Shown piece after piece: positions 1-13,199 of a stretch of DNA of 64,000 nt (position 1 is the first letter of the stretch; each line of letters opens with the position of its first letter). The notes under the pieces were generated by a model, which did no database searches, had not been told where the DNA came from, and saw nothing but the letters and a program-made list of their open reading frames with translations. A program made the position numbers and the translations under genes. Origin of the DNA: Chrysomallon squamiferum (Eukaryota > Mollusca > Gastropoda > Neomphalida > Peltospiridae); assembly GCA_012295275.1 (NCBI GenBank), contig CM022679.1, positions 3,350,412-3,414,411 of the forward strand, written 5' to 3'.

Positions 1-2363
1 CGAAGATTATTTAGTAGAAGACAAGATTGTATTCGTTAGGACTGTGGAGGTAATTTTTAGCTGGTTTCTTTAATAAGTCTCAGGCATATTCTGTATTTTT
101 CGTTCATTATTTTATCTTATATAAAGTTATTTGCTTCATTCACATGAAACAAATTAAGAATTGATTAATTGTTATTTCAAAAATCCTTCCTGAAATATAA
201 TAAATTAGATACTGTTTCCTGTAGACCGTGAAAGACACATTTACTGAAGAAGCTACCAAAATGAACAGATCTAGACTCTTAGTGGTTGTATCGACAAATG
301 TCGCTCCAACAGAATTCTTACCCTTGAATGCTGGGCTCCTAATGTGCAGGTAGTGTACAGAAATAATCGAAATCTTTAGATAAGAGCAAGAAATGTCACA
401 TAATATAAAGAAGGTCCCTCAGTGAATAAATAAATCAATATAAGTTCAATTACCTGTAAAGAAATTTTGAGGTTAATAATTATTGTTTGGCCTTCAGGTC
501 TTTTTTTCTATCAGAATCCAGAAATGGGGGTGAACTAATTTTTAATCTGTCAAAACGATCTAATATGAAATAAAATTTTGACACGTGCATGCTTCAGTAA
601 TATGTACGAAAAACAAACAAATCGTATGAATAAAACAACCTTTTATTTTCAGAGGCTGTTATTTTAAAGAATTTTATACATTTCAGACATATTGATTTCT
701 TGAACCTCATGGTGTATAGATTCCATGGTCCATGGGATAACTTTACAGGACACTTCAGTCCTCTTTTTCAGAGGATTAGTTATCTGAGAAACAATGTTGT
801 GAGTCCATGTATTCAATATAAGAAAGAACAACTATACTGTTGTATTATTAATATTCATTCATGAGAAAAGCAACAAAAGTCTGCTGGTCATTTTAGCTTA
901 TTAGTTCCAATTTGATATATAATTTTTCTGTTGTTGTTGTGTTCTTGTTTGTGTTTATTTTTTTAGTGTTTTTGTTTTCTTAAATAATAAAGCTAACGAT
1001 ACATTTTTCTTTCCTTTTATTTCCTTGTTCTTCTTCTTTTTTTTTTTCTTTCTTCTTTTTTTTAAATCGATTTTCTTCCTGTTTCTTCTTATTCTTCTTT
1101 TATTATTTCATCTTTTCGCAGAATAGTGCAATGAAATCCTGGAAATCTCTTTCATGTCCTAAAGAAAAGCTAAATCTGGGAATAGCACTGTTTGGTCGAT
1201 CATATAATCTCACATCAAACAAAGATGGTATAAATGCGCCTGCTACTCCAGGAAGACGTGGTTTGTACACTCAAACTGAAGGATTTCTGGCACATTACGA
1301 GGTCAGATATACACAAGTTTGTCTGTATGTGTACATAAAATGATAAATGTAATTTTTTTATAAATTTAGTTTCATGACGACATTCACCTTATTTTCTAAA
1401 CCTTTATTACGTATTCATTATGTTTAATAAAAAAATGTATTTTATAAAGATAATATAAATTAAAAACTAATAAAAGGAACCTTAATAACGAATTTTGCTT
1501 GATTATTACTTTATTTCATATACTTTAATATCTTATTTTCTTTTTCTCTGAGAGATATATTATTAAGATTTATTTGATTAAACTTTTGTATCCCATTTTT
1601 TTTCAATAAAGACATTTTTTACATATATGTATTAAATTATTTAGATATGTAAAATGAAGACTAACTATACTAAGGAGATATACATAAAAGATGAAAGGGT
1701 TTTTTATATGGTTCATGGAAATCAATGGGTTGCATACGAAAATGATAGAAGTATTAGAATTAAGGTAGGTTTTTGCATAAAAAAACACTCTTAAACATAC
1801 TTTCGAGGCTCGTATGCGGTATCTGAAATATTTGAAGTTTATATATATATATATATCTGCCTAGTTACACACATAGATTCATACATAAATACAGACATAC
1901 ATACATAATATACATACATATCATACGTTCGAGTCTCGTCAGCGGCATCTGACGGGTTTGTGAGGTCGTGATTGGACTTTGTCCTCCTGCGCCAATGCAT
2001 TCCTGGATATTGTCTACGTGCAGAGTCTGATCAGACGAACACACGACTGAGAATATTCAAAATCCTAAACTACATACATACATATATAAATACGTACAAA
2101 AATACATGTATTATGTATGTATGTATGTATGTATGTATGTATGTATGTATATACACACACATAACTTACAGGTATGCTACACAAAAGAAGGCCGGTTTGG
2201 AGGAGTTATGATCTGGGCTGTAGATCTCGATGACTTTAACGGAGAATTTTGTGGAAAAGGAAAATGGCCGATGTTAAAGGCTGTTAAAGATCAGATGGAA
2301 GGAAAACCTCCATGTGAACCAATGACTAAGTATGTGTTTAGTTCATTAAAGATGTTGTCATGA
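1..2363 (+). CDS. GH18 chitinase-like gene, unit A (5' end outside window)
   Basis: This is the 3' part of a secreted glycoside hydrolase family 18 protein. In-frame exons are 1-49 (phase-matched tail of the catalytic-motif exon), 225-349, 687-798, 1122-1301, 1645-1764 and 2172-2329 or 2363. Lengths and phases match units B and C exon for exon. Visible GH18 signatures are [15 protein letters not shown] (the MxYDFHG strand, here with Arg for Asp), [19 protein letters not shown], and [18 protein letters not shown], which carries the conserved substrate-stacking Trp. The catalytic DxxDxDxE stretch is left of the window, so activity cannot be judged. The C-terminus is unresolved. A strong donor (AA|GTATGT at 2330) would need a small downstream exon, but the equivalent place (about 2,718) has no in-phase exon. 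Reading through gives a stop at 2361-2363. The copy is more diverged than B and C, and the Arg substitution hints at decay or a changed ligand. Confidence 0.8.
2111..2160. repeat. GTAT/CA microsatellite before the last GH18 exon
   Basis: A tetranucleotide ATGT tract followed by a short ACAC run sits just before the splice acceptor of the last unit-A exon. Units B and C carry GT/CA or TA/CA tracts at the same place (22,588-22,660 and 34,640-34,810), so a repeat-prone polypyrimidine region is an old feature of this intron. Confidence 0.85.
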
Positions 2364-3130
2364 TGTCTGTGATATTCTGGAACACCTTTCTGAATATATT
2401 CTTCTATTGTCATAGTACGTAATACATGAAAAAGCTTTATTTGGTTCACAAGAAATGAACTGAAGTAAATATTTTGTGATTAATTTATTTTTGGAGAGTA
2501 ATACTTTTAATATTCCTTCGTGCAGGATTACTAGAAAGATTATTCATTAAAGTCTTACGTAACATTTTGGCTAATAAAACACTCTAACTATTTTCAAAAA
2601 TCAGTTAAATGGAAGGAAATAAAAATAGCATTACTTCAAACGAATTAATTTTTTTAACAAAAATAATGAATTAAATATAATTATCATAATACTAATTAAG
2701 ATACTGTTTTCGTTGTAGAACAGAAATCTTGTAGGAGTGGTTGAAGAGAAATCTGTAGCGGGTTTCCTCTCTGATTATCTGTGTGGTCATTACCAACATC
2801 TCTGACTCCACGTAACTTTAAGTAAACATTATTGATTAATAATGACGGCAATAAACTTCATTATATCATATTTAATAAAATAATCTTCGTTTGGTTTGAA
2901 AATAATCCACTCTTGCTCTTAAAGCCAATTCAGTAATATTTAGTCGGATTTAGACTTACTGAAGGCAATAATGCTAAAAAGGTCAATGTACAATTACAAT
3001 ATCGCAAATAAGAGAAGTTTTCGTGTCATTTGATGTGTCATATACAGATAGTATCTTTGTAACGTGCTTGTTCTCTAAGCCAAGAACATGGCGTAACAAA
3101 AGTTAATAATAATAACTGAAAAAAAAAAAC

Positions 3131-3161
<31 letters not shown>

Positions 3162-4352
3162 TAAAGTGATACAAACAAAACACACAAATGATATGACACT
3201 ATGAGAAAATGTTACTTTTTCTTAACAACCATATACAATTAAGATAAAACTTGTAATTCAACTGTCGCAGTTTGACACTGGATGAAAGTGTAGAGGAATC
3301 GAGTTGTGTGGATACCGCGGGGACAAAAGTAAAATATGGAGGTAATCGAATATCGTTTCATATATTATGTATGAATCGATTAGAACAAATAAGAAATACC
3401 GTTTGAAAATGAAATAAACGTACTTCTATATATTAATGCTTTTTATGAACTAACACATTTTTATCACAGTAATTACTTAACAATAAACAAATTAATTATA
3501 CTGGTCAGTCAGACTAAAACACTAACCATTCACTGCTACAAAGTTACTAATAATAAAACTGCTACTACCGCCAGCTCCTGGTCTTGCTTTCCGAATTAAT
3601 GGGTTTTTTAAATTGTTCAATGATACCACTGCGGATTACAAACATGAATAGAATTATTAAATAGAATGGATGTATACTAGTAAACGTAATTATTTACAGA
3701 TTAACAGATAACAAATCTTTCACAGTGCATTTGCCTAATTAAGAAAGTGTGTCAGTAATATATGTCGTGCATTGGTGAAGTGACCTAGCTAGCTGTATGT
3801 GTTTTCTTCTACGATCGAAAGGGCCAAATGTTTCATCTAATCGATCTCCTTATCTAACGAGAAAATTCATTACAAGTCATATCTACTGATAATCATAAGA
3901 CAGCAGTTCTTTTGATGCTCTGGTTTCATTCTCACTACAATGGTATTGCACTGAGTTCAACTATCTTTTTATAAATTTTATTTAATTGAACGGAATATAA
4001 ACTATCGAGATATGTAGACCTTTTTTTTTTTTTTTTTTTTAAATATTAAAATTATTAAAATATTAAAATTATTTAAAACAAAATCTAATTTGGAACTAAA
4101 ACATATATCGTTAGAAACGAAATATCGATTGGGACGTATCGACATCACAGAAAAAAAATTAAAAAAATAAAAAATAAAATAAAATAAAAAGATGATAATT
4201 ATAAACGTTTGGATCGGGACCGGCAACTTTATCGTTATAAACAGAGAATCGATTTAAGCCAGTTCGACTCAGTACATTTCAAATTTAAATTAGCTTAGTT
4301 CTTTTTCTTTCTCTGTTGTTCTTATTCTTCTTTTATTGTTTCATCTTCTGGC
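2364..4352. other. Non-coding flank of unit A
   Basis: No coding exon was recognised here. Bases 2,364-2,430 resemble the sequence after the last GH18 exon of units B and A' (a 'gatattctggaacac' block). A long A tract lies at about 3,121-3,159. No CBM14-like exon was found. Confidence 0.5.
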
Positions 4353-4466
4353 AGAATAGTGCAGTGAAATCCTGAGTATACCTTTCATATCCCACAGAAA
4401 AACAAGATCTGTGTTTAGCACTGTATGACCAATCGTTTACTCTCACAACAAAAAAGGATGGCATAA
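4353..4466 (+). pseudogene. Relic of GH18 exon ([12 protein letters not shown] exon)
   Basis: This stretch aligns with the unit-A exon at 1122-1225, including the pyrimidine-rich acceptor before it. It now has a TGA in place of the first Trp codon (about 4,371) and further frame damage, then runs into an AAT repeat. It is an isolated decayed exon and suggests that another copy of the gene once lay between A and A'. Confidence 0.7.
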
Positions 4467-6423
4467 TAATAATAATAATAATAATAATAATTATAATAAT
4501 AATAATAACTGCCTACCAACCTACCTATGAAAATGCATATGTATATATATATATATATATATAGGACGGAAGACCGTCAAAATGAGAAGAAAAATAAAAC
4601 ATAAAATCTTCAGATGGTGTCAAACTGGTCACTATTCAAACCGTGTTTTATTTTCTACGAATATAACACTAAATGTTATTGATAATATACGTCGTATTAT
4701 GTTGTCTGTAGAAATTTGAATATTTCTAATAACTTTTGTGTAATCCAAGTAGGATGTAATAATTATGGAATCAAACAAGGTAAACGACATTTTCTGGCTT
4801 TGAAAACTGAATGACCCCATTATGTTGACATATAATTACGTCATAAAACAACACATGCAATATAATAATTGGAAATGAAAGTAATATTTTGTAAAAATTC
4901 ACCAAACTTATCCCACCTATTTCTGTGAAAAAATCAAAAACAAAAACAAAATAAACCAACAAAAAAACAAAACAAAAAAACAACAACAAAATAGAGCGAC
5001 GCGCATAACGAATAATTTATCAGTTATTTATTTATTTTGTTTTCGCAGGTGTTTACTTGCCTGGCATGTTTGTTTATAATTTTTTTTGTTTTGCTGTGAT
5101 ATTTCGCGACATGAATACCATTCTGATTGTTTATTCCAGGTACATGGTCAGCAGTTTAATTATTATAATATTTTGCTTATAGCAGACAAAAATAATAATT
5201 ATTATATACAATTTAATACAAAACATTATTGCCATGTTCTGATTCTCTGATTCCCCTTCATGAATGATAATTATTCAGTGCAGGAAATAATGAAAGAAGA
5301 ATATTTTGAATATCATTTATACCAAATTTATAAATAAAATGTCCTCGTTACAACCTTTAGCTTTTTAATTATTAAATTTATTAAAGTGATTCAAATTGTT
5401 TCATCGACGTTTTTTCCTTTGAACTGAGCTAAACGTTTTAATATTAAAAATATGAAATCAACAAATTTATATTTAATACAAATTTATCCACTACCAAAAA
5501 TGTTTGGCTACAAAAATGTCAGCAGTGTTTTGAAGTACAGTAAATCAGCACTTTTGTCAACTGTAACAGTAGAAAGAAATACGTATTAATATTATATATT
5601 CTAGTTCTGAGAAATAATAACTGTTATTCAGTATTTTAAGAAAAAAATAGCTTAATTAATTCTTCTATCATATACGTCTGATATATATATAATATCTTTC
5701 ACAATATCTTTAAATATAATTAACTAAAGCCATAACAATAACCTTTTTCTTTGATGTCGAAGGTGGAACCTCCAAAGCACTTTGGAATCTTGACATAATA
5801 TATATATTTTTTTAAATATGCTCCTCAGATAAATATCGTTAGGGGAATATTAAATTAAAGAATATATACTTTTAGTCTAATGTACATTTTTTCAACAGAT
5901 TACCCAAATTACTTTCAGGAAAAACACTGTGTCTCGGTTTTTTGACTAATCCATACCTAACATTGATACATGATTCATGATCTTATATTTTTTAAAGCAT
6001 TTCCTCTTCCGTAGTCATCGCTTGAAATCGTTTTATCTAATTAATATTACTATTTGGTGTTATCACCGATGCTAAAATCAATGTTAGAATGGTATCGACA
6101 GTAAATCTATAATAATAATTTTTTTTTTGTGTTGTGTGAAGAGTTATATCGGTCAAAAATGTATTGCTTTAATCTTGTTTCACTTATGTAGAAATAAATG
6201 TATAAAAATTAATAATAATGAAAAGCCATGGAAGAACTTTTGTGTGAAGTTACTTAAAGATTAAAGACAAAATCGAATTTAATCAGTGAAATGTAAAATA
6301 ATAATTAATTATAGAAGAATTAAGGGATAAATATGGTTTTGTGTCATCATTTAAATAGTCTAAATTATATATCTGCTGGGTCATTCAACAGGCCCGCTAC
6401 ACTTTTAAGTTTTAATTAAATGA
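4467..6423. other. Non-coding interval, remains of 3' flank
   Basis: No gene was recognised. It holds AAT and AT microsatellites (4,465-4,560). A block near 5,105-5,145 ('gacatgaataccattctgattgtttattcc') also occurs downstream of units A', B and C (about 11,970, 25,970 and 38,575). It therefore appears to be the 3' flank of a lost unit. Confidence 0.45.
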
Positions 6424-6642
6424 AAACGGCGTAGACTTTGCTTTTCAGGAAGCCCCACAGAAGGAAGTCACGTGGTGTCAACTCTGGAAAACGTGGCGAT
6501 CACTTCAGATGCCCTCCACCACCTTCCCACCTATCAGGGAACTTGTGATTCAAGAAATCGCAAACTGCTCAAGCATAATGTGGTGTTTTTTCCAACAAGA
6601 TGGTACACATTATGCAAAAGCAGTTCGCGATTTCTTTAATTT
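6424..6642 (-). mobile_element. Mariner/IS630-type transposase relic with a foldback arm
   Basis: The minus strand from about 6,583 to 6,424 translates in one frame, with two stops, as the C-terminal end of a Tc1/mariner-class transposase: an HYA.AVCDFLNHKFPDRW stretch, then SPRFPELTPRDFLLWGFLK, the usual context of the last catalytic Asp (PDLTPxDFFLWG). On the plus strand, 6,591-6,642 reads FQQDGTHYAKAVRDFFN, the motif just upstream in the same protein family. The two arms 6,549-6,582 and 6,606-6,640 are therefore inverted copies of one coding segment. The element is short, has stops and cannot be active. Confidence 0.75.
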
Positions 6643-7835
6643 AAACACAGCTGTTATTTTCATAACCAATATTTCTAAGAACAGTTGATTTCATCATTAG
6701 CTGTCGAGGTTTTCTAAACAATAAAGTGGTACATGATACTGTCGTGTTATCATTTGTATTGTTCTTTCATTTAACAAGTTAACAATGAGTTTGTCTTAAC
6801 TGTGAATCTACTGTAATATTTTGTAGCATTTGCAGGAGACTATTATAGATTTTAAGAACAAATGTAGTCTAGGTTGTTTAATAGGGTTTTCTTCTCAAAT
6901 TTTACTGTCGAAGATTAAGATACAATTCTCTAAATGTCCCTATCAAAATCATCGTATATTACATATTTATCGTTTCTGAATTGTTCATTATAATCATAAA
7001 TACGTTTGCGTTGTTTGGATTAGGACCATATATATTTTTACTGCCAGGATATAAAAATATGATTCACTTGAAGGAAACTGCATTGGTAATTTCAAAATTT
7101 TCCAAAAAGATTATTTAGAAATTCACGCCGTCTATTGTTGTGGTATGTGAAATAAACTTCAGCGCTGAAGAAAGAACAAACACGTCAACTCCGAATCATT
7201 TTACTTAACAAAACATTCGTGTATATGATAACCGAAATCAAAATGTCCAATAACTTAAAATCTGGAATAGCAACTTAAAACCTGCGGTTACGTATACAGT
7301 ATACTAGAATTTGACGTAACCGAGTGTGAAAATTGAAAAAACATATTTAACATTGGCATCCTATCTGTTTATCCGATCACAAATTAGCTATGGCGAAGAC
7401 AGCTTAACGTTCTGAATTCAGCTATCCAAAGGACAGCATAAATTATTACTATTATATATTTGTGAAACATGGATTTTTTGAATTAATAATACTACACGGT
7501 TTTAACATACGTATTGTTTTTTAATACATATTACAAAAATAATAATAATACAAGAAAATAAATTGAAGTAAATAATTGTTTCTTTTCTTTTGGTATATAT
7601 TTGAAATCGTATCAACAATATTAGTATTCTGTTTTAATTTTTGTGGCACAAATACATGTCAGAACTGGAATATATTCATGAAATGCAAATTGTAGTTACA
7701 GACGATGTATAATATTGGTATACAGTGTATACGAGCATATTACTTTAAATTTCAGCATAATAATTCATTTATTATTTCTGTATTAAACATTGATTTACAT
7801 GATCACATATTATTTATATATTTTCAGTGTTTCAA

Positions 7836-10059
7836 AATCGCTTGTTAGTAGTATCTGTGTTTGACTGTCTAGCACTAAGTGTATTAGACAAAGGTAAGAG
7901 TATTACATTATTCTTTCCAGCACTACCACACAATAGTTTTGCACCTATCTATGTGCATACCTCTTTAACTACTTACATCCCCACATATAGATACACATAC
8001 ACCGATGTATACGGTTATAATACAAATACATATTCGTTAATATACATACGTACGTACGTACATACATATTTAAGTCTTTAGTGCTATAAAATGTTATGTA
8101 ATGAAAAAAGAAAGCTGAACCAACTAATTAGAATTAGTGTTTTAATTAGTTAGTGTAGACAATTTTATTTGGTACTATTGCATAATTATTCCGTTAAGGT
8201 AAAAAAATCCACAACAATTTTCACATTTAGCGTTATTATCTTCTATCTGAGTAAAATTTTACATTCACTGAAATTAAATTATTTTAAGATATATTAGTTC
8301 TGAATACTTACACATCATAACAGTAATATTCAGTGCCAAGATAAATAGTTATTATATCATTGTTCTGGTTCTTTCTTTGAAGTGTTTTATTATAAAATGT
8401 AAAACTACAATATCCTAATATTATAACAGCTTTCTGAATTAACTTTATAAAATAAATTAAAATCAAAACATTTAGCAAAATGTTATTTCTTCTGTCTTTA
8501 CTTCTCGTATAGAGCAGTGCTTCTTAAATTGGTGAATCACTTACCCAAAGAATAATGAAATTATTTTCTCATGAAGGAATCTAGAAAAAAAAAAATCCCC
8601 CCCAAACCAACATAGAAGCTGCAGTGATAATTTTCTCAGATTTTTATTCTTTTTCTTCAGATGATTACAGGATTGTTTGCTATTACACAAACTGGTCACG
8701 GAGAAGCCAAGTTTGTTCCAGAAAACATAGATCCTTCGCTCTGCACTCATGTCATTTTTGCTTTTACTGGTGTGAACATCATGCCTGGATCTAGGAAAGG
8801 TCAGAAACAAAGAAAAAAGAAAACTTTTCAAACTATTTTACGTATTTTGTATTTATAGGAAAAGGTTACTATGCTGTGTTTTTACATACAGTAAATATTA
8901 AAGCGGAAAGTGGATTTCTGAAAGAATATACTGATTTCGTATCACTGTCCTATCACATAATTATCGTTCACTATAAAGAAATGAGATACTAGGAATCAAG
9001 GTTGTGAGCAGATCATGTTTCCATTGTAGAAATGTTTTTAAATCCTTTTATATATATATATATATATATATTTCAAAATCTGTCACGGAGATAAAGATAA
9101 AACCATACTTTACTTTAAAAATTACGTTTTCCTGGAAGATAAAGTTTTTGTTCTTTCACTCGTTTTCTTGGTCTGTGGGAGATCAATAAAAGCACGATGG
9201 AGCAACTTCGAGCACTGATAAACATAAGAATGCTATCTATTTTTGTTTATAAATATGCAACAATTCAGTGATAAGAAACAAAACACTATTTTTGTAACGT
9301 CTCTTTCTGGATGACTGCCTGTAGTCTTGACAAATCCTCCTGAACTGCTAACATTCACATAGTAAATACACTTGTTCCATTTATAAAGAAAGCTATACGA
9401 AACGAAGTACCTACTAAAAGTTACTAATCCTAACTATCAATTTAAGAGAGTGGAGGTAGATATGCAGTACTTTGGATATCATTTGTTCATGTTTCTTGTT
9501 TTTGCATTGACTAAAGAATGTTTATGAATGTGGAGCATGGACATTTAATTTCCCAGAGAAGAAAGGATGTAGCACTCTCTTTTAAGTGGTTCTTTCAGAA
9601 ATGCACTTGACACCATGTTCGTAAACTTTCCAAGAATGGGTTCTTGGTGATGGAAACTCCTTGATGTTACCTGTTATTAACAATACAAAAAAAACACGTG
9701 TTCTGATGGAAGGGAAACACCTGTGTGAACTAATTAGGTTAAACAAAATAATGATGCCTGTTATATTCTGGAACACTTTTCTCAATACAGTCTTCTATTG
9801 TTATATTACTTTCACATGTGAGACAGATAAATTAATTTTAATGTGAACTTGGATTTCTTTATTCGTTTATGTGGTTTTTTTTTCAGTTGTTGGTATGACG
9901 TTCTGTAATGATAAGTCTGACGGCAGTTATATTAACCCTTCTGTCGAGAACAGTTTCTATGAATGCACAGACGGAAAGACGTTGGTGTGGACATGCAGTG
10001 GCGATTTCGTTTACAATAAGGAAAGCAAGAAGTGCTCCTTTAGAGTAGAAAATAAATGA
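7836..10059 (+). pseudogene. GH18 chitinase-like unit A', internally deleted
   Basis: Pieces in order are: a signal-peptide exon at about 7,836-7,893 with a good donor but ATC where the start ATG should be; the first GH18 exon at 8,661-8,799 ([11 protein letters not shown] context), which lacks 11 bases present in B and C (139 versus 150 nt) and so is frameshifted; no middle exons; a weak remnant of the last GH18 exon and its flank at about 9,699-9,810; and an intact CBM14 exon at 9,887-10,059. A recombination that removed the centre of the gene would explain this. Alternatively the CBM14 exon may still be spliced to unit A, 7.5 kb upstream. Confidence 0.8.
9887..10059 (+). CDS. CBM14 (peritrophin-A) chitin-binding terminal exon
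   Basis: The exon starts after a TTTTTTTTCAG acceptor, enters in phase 1 and ends at TGA 10,057-10,059. It encodes the CBM14 pattern C-x-DKSDGSYINP-x-FYEC-x-DGKT-x-C-x-F-x-YN-x-C, which binds chitin, usually at the C-terminus of secreted chitinases. It matches the unit-B exon at 24,090-24,253 in layout. A poly-A signal AATAAA lies at 10,137-10,142. It is the only undamaged part of unit A', so it may serve another gene or may simply be recently orphaned. Confidence 0.8.
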
Positions 10060-10162
10060 ACAGTTAAAAAAAATGTTATCCTTGAAAAATCAACCTTCTT
10101 AATTATTTTATTGAGCAACAATTCAAAACAAGACGCAATAAACATTTGTTGTTAATGAAAAG

Positions 10163-10193
<31 letters not shown>

Positions 10194-12544
10194 TACACGA
10201 TTTTTCTAACATAAAATACAATATTATTTTACTTATTTATTTAATAATTAAGCAACACTGACAAAATAAGTTTTGTTTTCGCTGTTTTTCTAAAAAATTT
10301 TTTTTTTGGCTTTTGCTTTGACATTAACCTTTTTAATAATGAACAATTCCAAAATTACGTGTTTTTTTTATTATATTAATAATTACCGTGTTATTATAAA
10401 AAAAAAAAAACATTATTACAGTTCTATAATGTAATGATTTTTGAACTGGATATTACTGCTGGAAGTTTATTACTTTGTAAGATAATAATGAACTTTCACA
10501 TAAGACTCTAATTCGGGGCACTGGGCCCATAACCGAAAGATCTAGAGACACATTTACAATTTATCCCTTGACATGCTTTCTGAAGTTACTGCTCTGTCCA
10601 CTCAAGTTATATAATATGTATGTGCATCTGTTAGTATACACTGGAGCTAAATCTGCCTTCAGTACGGACCAAATTAGAATTGGTATATTTTCATATTTTT
10701 TCTAGTGTAGAAGAATATCAAAATAAACTTGTAGTACAGACAACACGCTAAAAATAAAAAATCGTCTTTAAATGGTATTAAACTAATTTCTGTATTGATT
10801 TTCAAATTATATTTTTTATTACTTCAAATATAAAGTCAAATGTGTGGCTTAGTAGTTAGGTGTATCAAATAATAATACAATAAAATAACATATAAATCAC
10901 GTTAGTTTTTCTTGACATCAGGACACATTAGAGCATTATGAAAAAAAAAAAACTACCAAAAAAAATAATAATAATAAAATAAATTAAATTTGAGTATTTT
11001 GCAAAAATGTTTCCACTTGAGTGCGAAGATTCCTTTTGGAAATCGCTGTTTACCTGGACATCTGGCGTATCAAACTATTTCTTTCATATTTTCATCACCT
11101 GTAACACATATTTCAGAAAAAAAAAACTAAAAAATATAAAAGTAAACACATTATTACGGACCATGAATATTTTATATATCATTAATTTATTGTGATATCA
11201 AAAGCATCACAGATTTGTTTAACACACACACACACTTTAATGTTTTATGCTACATGCATCTATAGTGTATAACAGAACTCGCTATGCTATCAATGTACGG
11301 TCGATACCTCTTAGATTGGAGGACTCCCGTTGAACACGCACGCGGACAGTATTTATTATTATTACATCTGATAAAGCGGACACTTGCACCCATCTGGATT
11401 TCTTTTCTACAAAATAAATAATTTTATTGTACGGCAGATTTAAAAAAATATTCAAAAAAAAAAAATGGCACAATGCATGCAAGTTGCTTTTGTTGAATCC
11501 CAACAGCCCGCGAACATAAGTCGCACAACACTTGCCAGCCAAATGACATGAGTTCAAAACATTTGGTACGTAATTTTGATAATTCAAGCGTTCAACATCA
11601 TTCCATGCATATTTGTGTTTTATAAATTCCGCGTCTTAGCGGTATTTATGAAGAAAAAAATCGGGATCTGTTTCGGTTTCAAAACCACTATTTCTAAAAA
11701 CATAAATACACCTTATGTTTATTGTGATGTTTTTTATGATGTTCAAAATATGTTTTATTTGGAATTGTTTTGTTTTTTTAAGGAGAAAGCTGTGACAGTG
11801 CCATCCACGACGATGTATGTTTGTTGTGGGTACTGATGTGATGGATGTAAGAAAAGACTAAATATGTTTAAAACAACTGTCTGATGAGAGCACGTCTGGA
11901 AAGTTGTAACCCTTTTGATCGGTCCCGCTGGTACTACTGTAATTGTTGAAAATAGACTTTATATCAGTATTGTGTTTCATGACATGAATTATATTTACAT
12001 CGTTTGCTGTGTTTACATTTCAACGTATTACTCGTTCGCTTTTTATGCAATAGTATTAATTAAAAAGAAAATCTGTGAGTGTTGTAGTATGTTATTATTT
12101 TGTTTTGTCATGTTGTTTCTTTAATTTCAAGATCATTTTTGTTAAACCTTCTAGATGGATACCTTAATTTTACCTTCTTCAAACACACACACAACAAAGA
12201 CTTCATTACGCATAATAAGGGAAAAGAAAAACCTTTAGATTTTGGACATAAATGTAGCATGAAGATAGAAAACCATATTATACCATGCATGAACACAAAA
12301 AGTGATTCTGACATACAGAAATACTAAACTATATTCATGAACATTAGAAGATCAACAAAATAATATTAGCAACAATAACAATAATAATGATAATAATAAT
12401 AATTAAAAAAATACTAATAACAAAGATACCTAAACAATGATATTGGGAGATTTCAAATTCTGTTGTAATATATTCAAACTTTATTGACTATAAATTGCCA
12501 TTTAGGAACAGAGACCTTTCTTTTTTCTGTTCTTTTGTTTGGGA
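10060..12544. other. 3' flank and spacer between A' and B
   Basis: No coding exon was recognised. The region is homologous in patches to the flanks after units B and C. Shared blocks include one near 10,246 / 24,350 / 37,076, one near 10,690 / 25,150 / 37,730 ('tctagaagaatg'), and one near 11,970 / 25,970 / 38,575. It contains a T tract (10,160-10,184), an AC repeat (11,223-11,235) and AAT repeats (about 12,380). Confidence 0.5.
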
Positions 12545-12760
12545 AAATCGAAAACAATTTAATTATATTCAATATTTAAATATATTCATGAGATGTAAAC
12601 AGACGTGACAGAAATTGTTTATAAGTGCATACGTATGACAAATATCTACCTATAGATCTAAATTTCGGTATCATAAGGCTTTTCATTTTGCCGCGGTATT
12701 ATTATTATTTATACACAAAACACTGAAGTTTTCATAGACGTTATTTTGAATAGTTTTGAA
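12545..12760 (+). promoter_or_regulatory. Conserved 5' flank of unit B, candidate promoter
   Basis: A block with the core GACAGAAATTGTTTATA (12,607-12,623) precedes the first signal-peptide exon. It recurs at about 28,249-28,265 before the unit-C signal-peptide exons, within wider patchy similarity that also reaches the flank at 7,660-7,830. It contains TTTATAA-like sequence. Conservation in non-coding DNA upstream of the first exon suggests promoter function, but no start site is visible. Confidence 0.3.
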
Positions 12761-12821
12761 ATGCGATCTCTTGCAGTATTTGTGTTTGCCTATCTAGCGC
12801 TGATGAACGCATCAGTTAAAG
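12761..12821 (+). CDS. Signal-peptide exon, outlying type
   Basis: ATG at 12,761; 61 nt; ends in phase 1 before GTAAAT. It encodes MRSLAVFVFAYLALMNAS, a hydrophobic secretion signal. Its sequence differs from the array that follows and resembles the broken A' exon at 7,836, so it may be the ancestral first exon of the unit. It is phase-compatible with exon 2 at 16,987. Confidence 0.65.
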
Positions 12822-13199
12822 GTAAATGTATGAAATTGTTCATCTCCAACCACACTAATTCACACCTATCTATCTCCTACATATACCCATCTGCTTAGAT
12901 ATTATTACACAGTATACACAGCTTTATCTGAAATTATCATGTAATTTACTCCTTTGATTATCTTAATGAAAAACCATTGATAGCAGAAACCAAATGCAAC
13001 CAGTGTTTTGTTTTTTCTGTAAAGTTACATTTTCTTAACAAGTGCTGTTCTAGATATTCACTTCTCATGATAGTATTATTATTCCCATAAGAAATTCTTA
13101 TTAAATTCTCTGGTTATTGCTTTGACGTATTTCATTGTAAAATGCCAGGCAATCCTAGACTTCAAAATTTTAATATCATTACACCTTTAACTTTAAAAA

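Noticed and set aside
7827-8081. Open frame starting at 7,827, taken as an intact signal-peptide gene
   Set aside because: Its first codon is GTG and the ATG conserved in paralogues is missing. After the exon donor at 7,894 it only reads through intron and tetranucleotide repeats.
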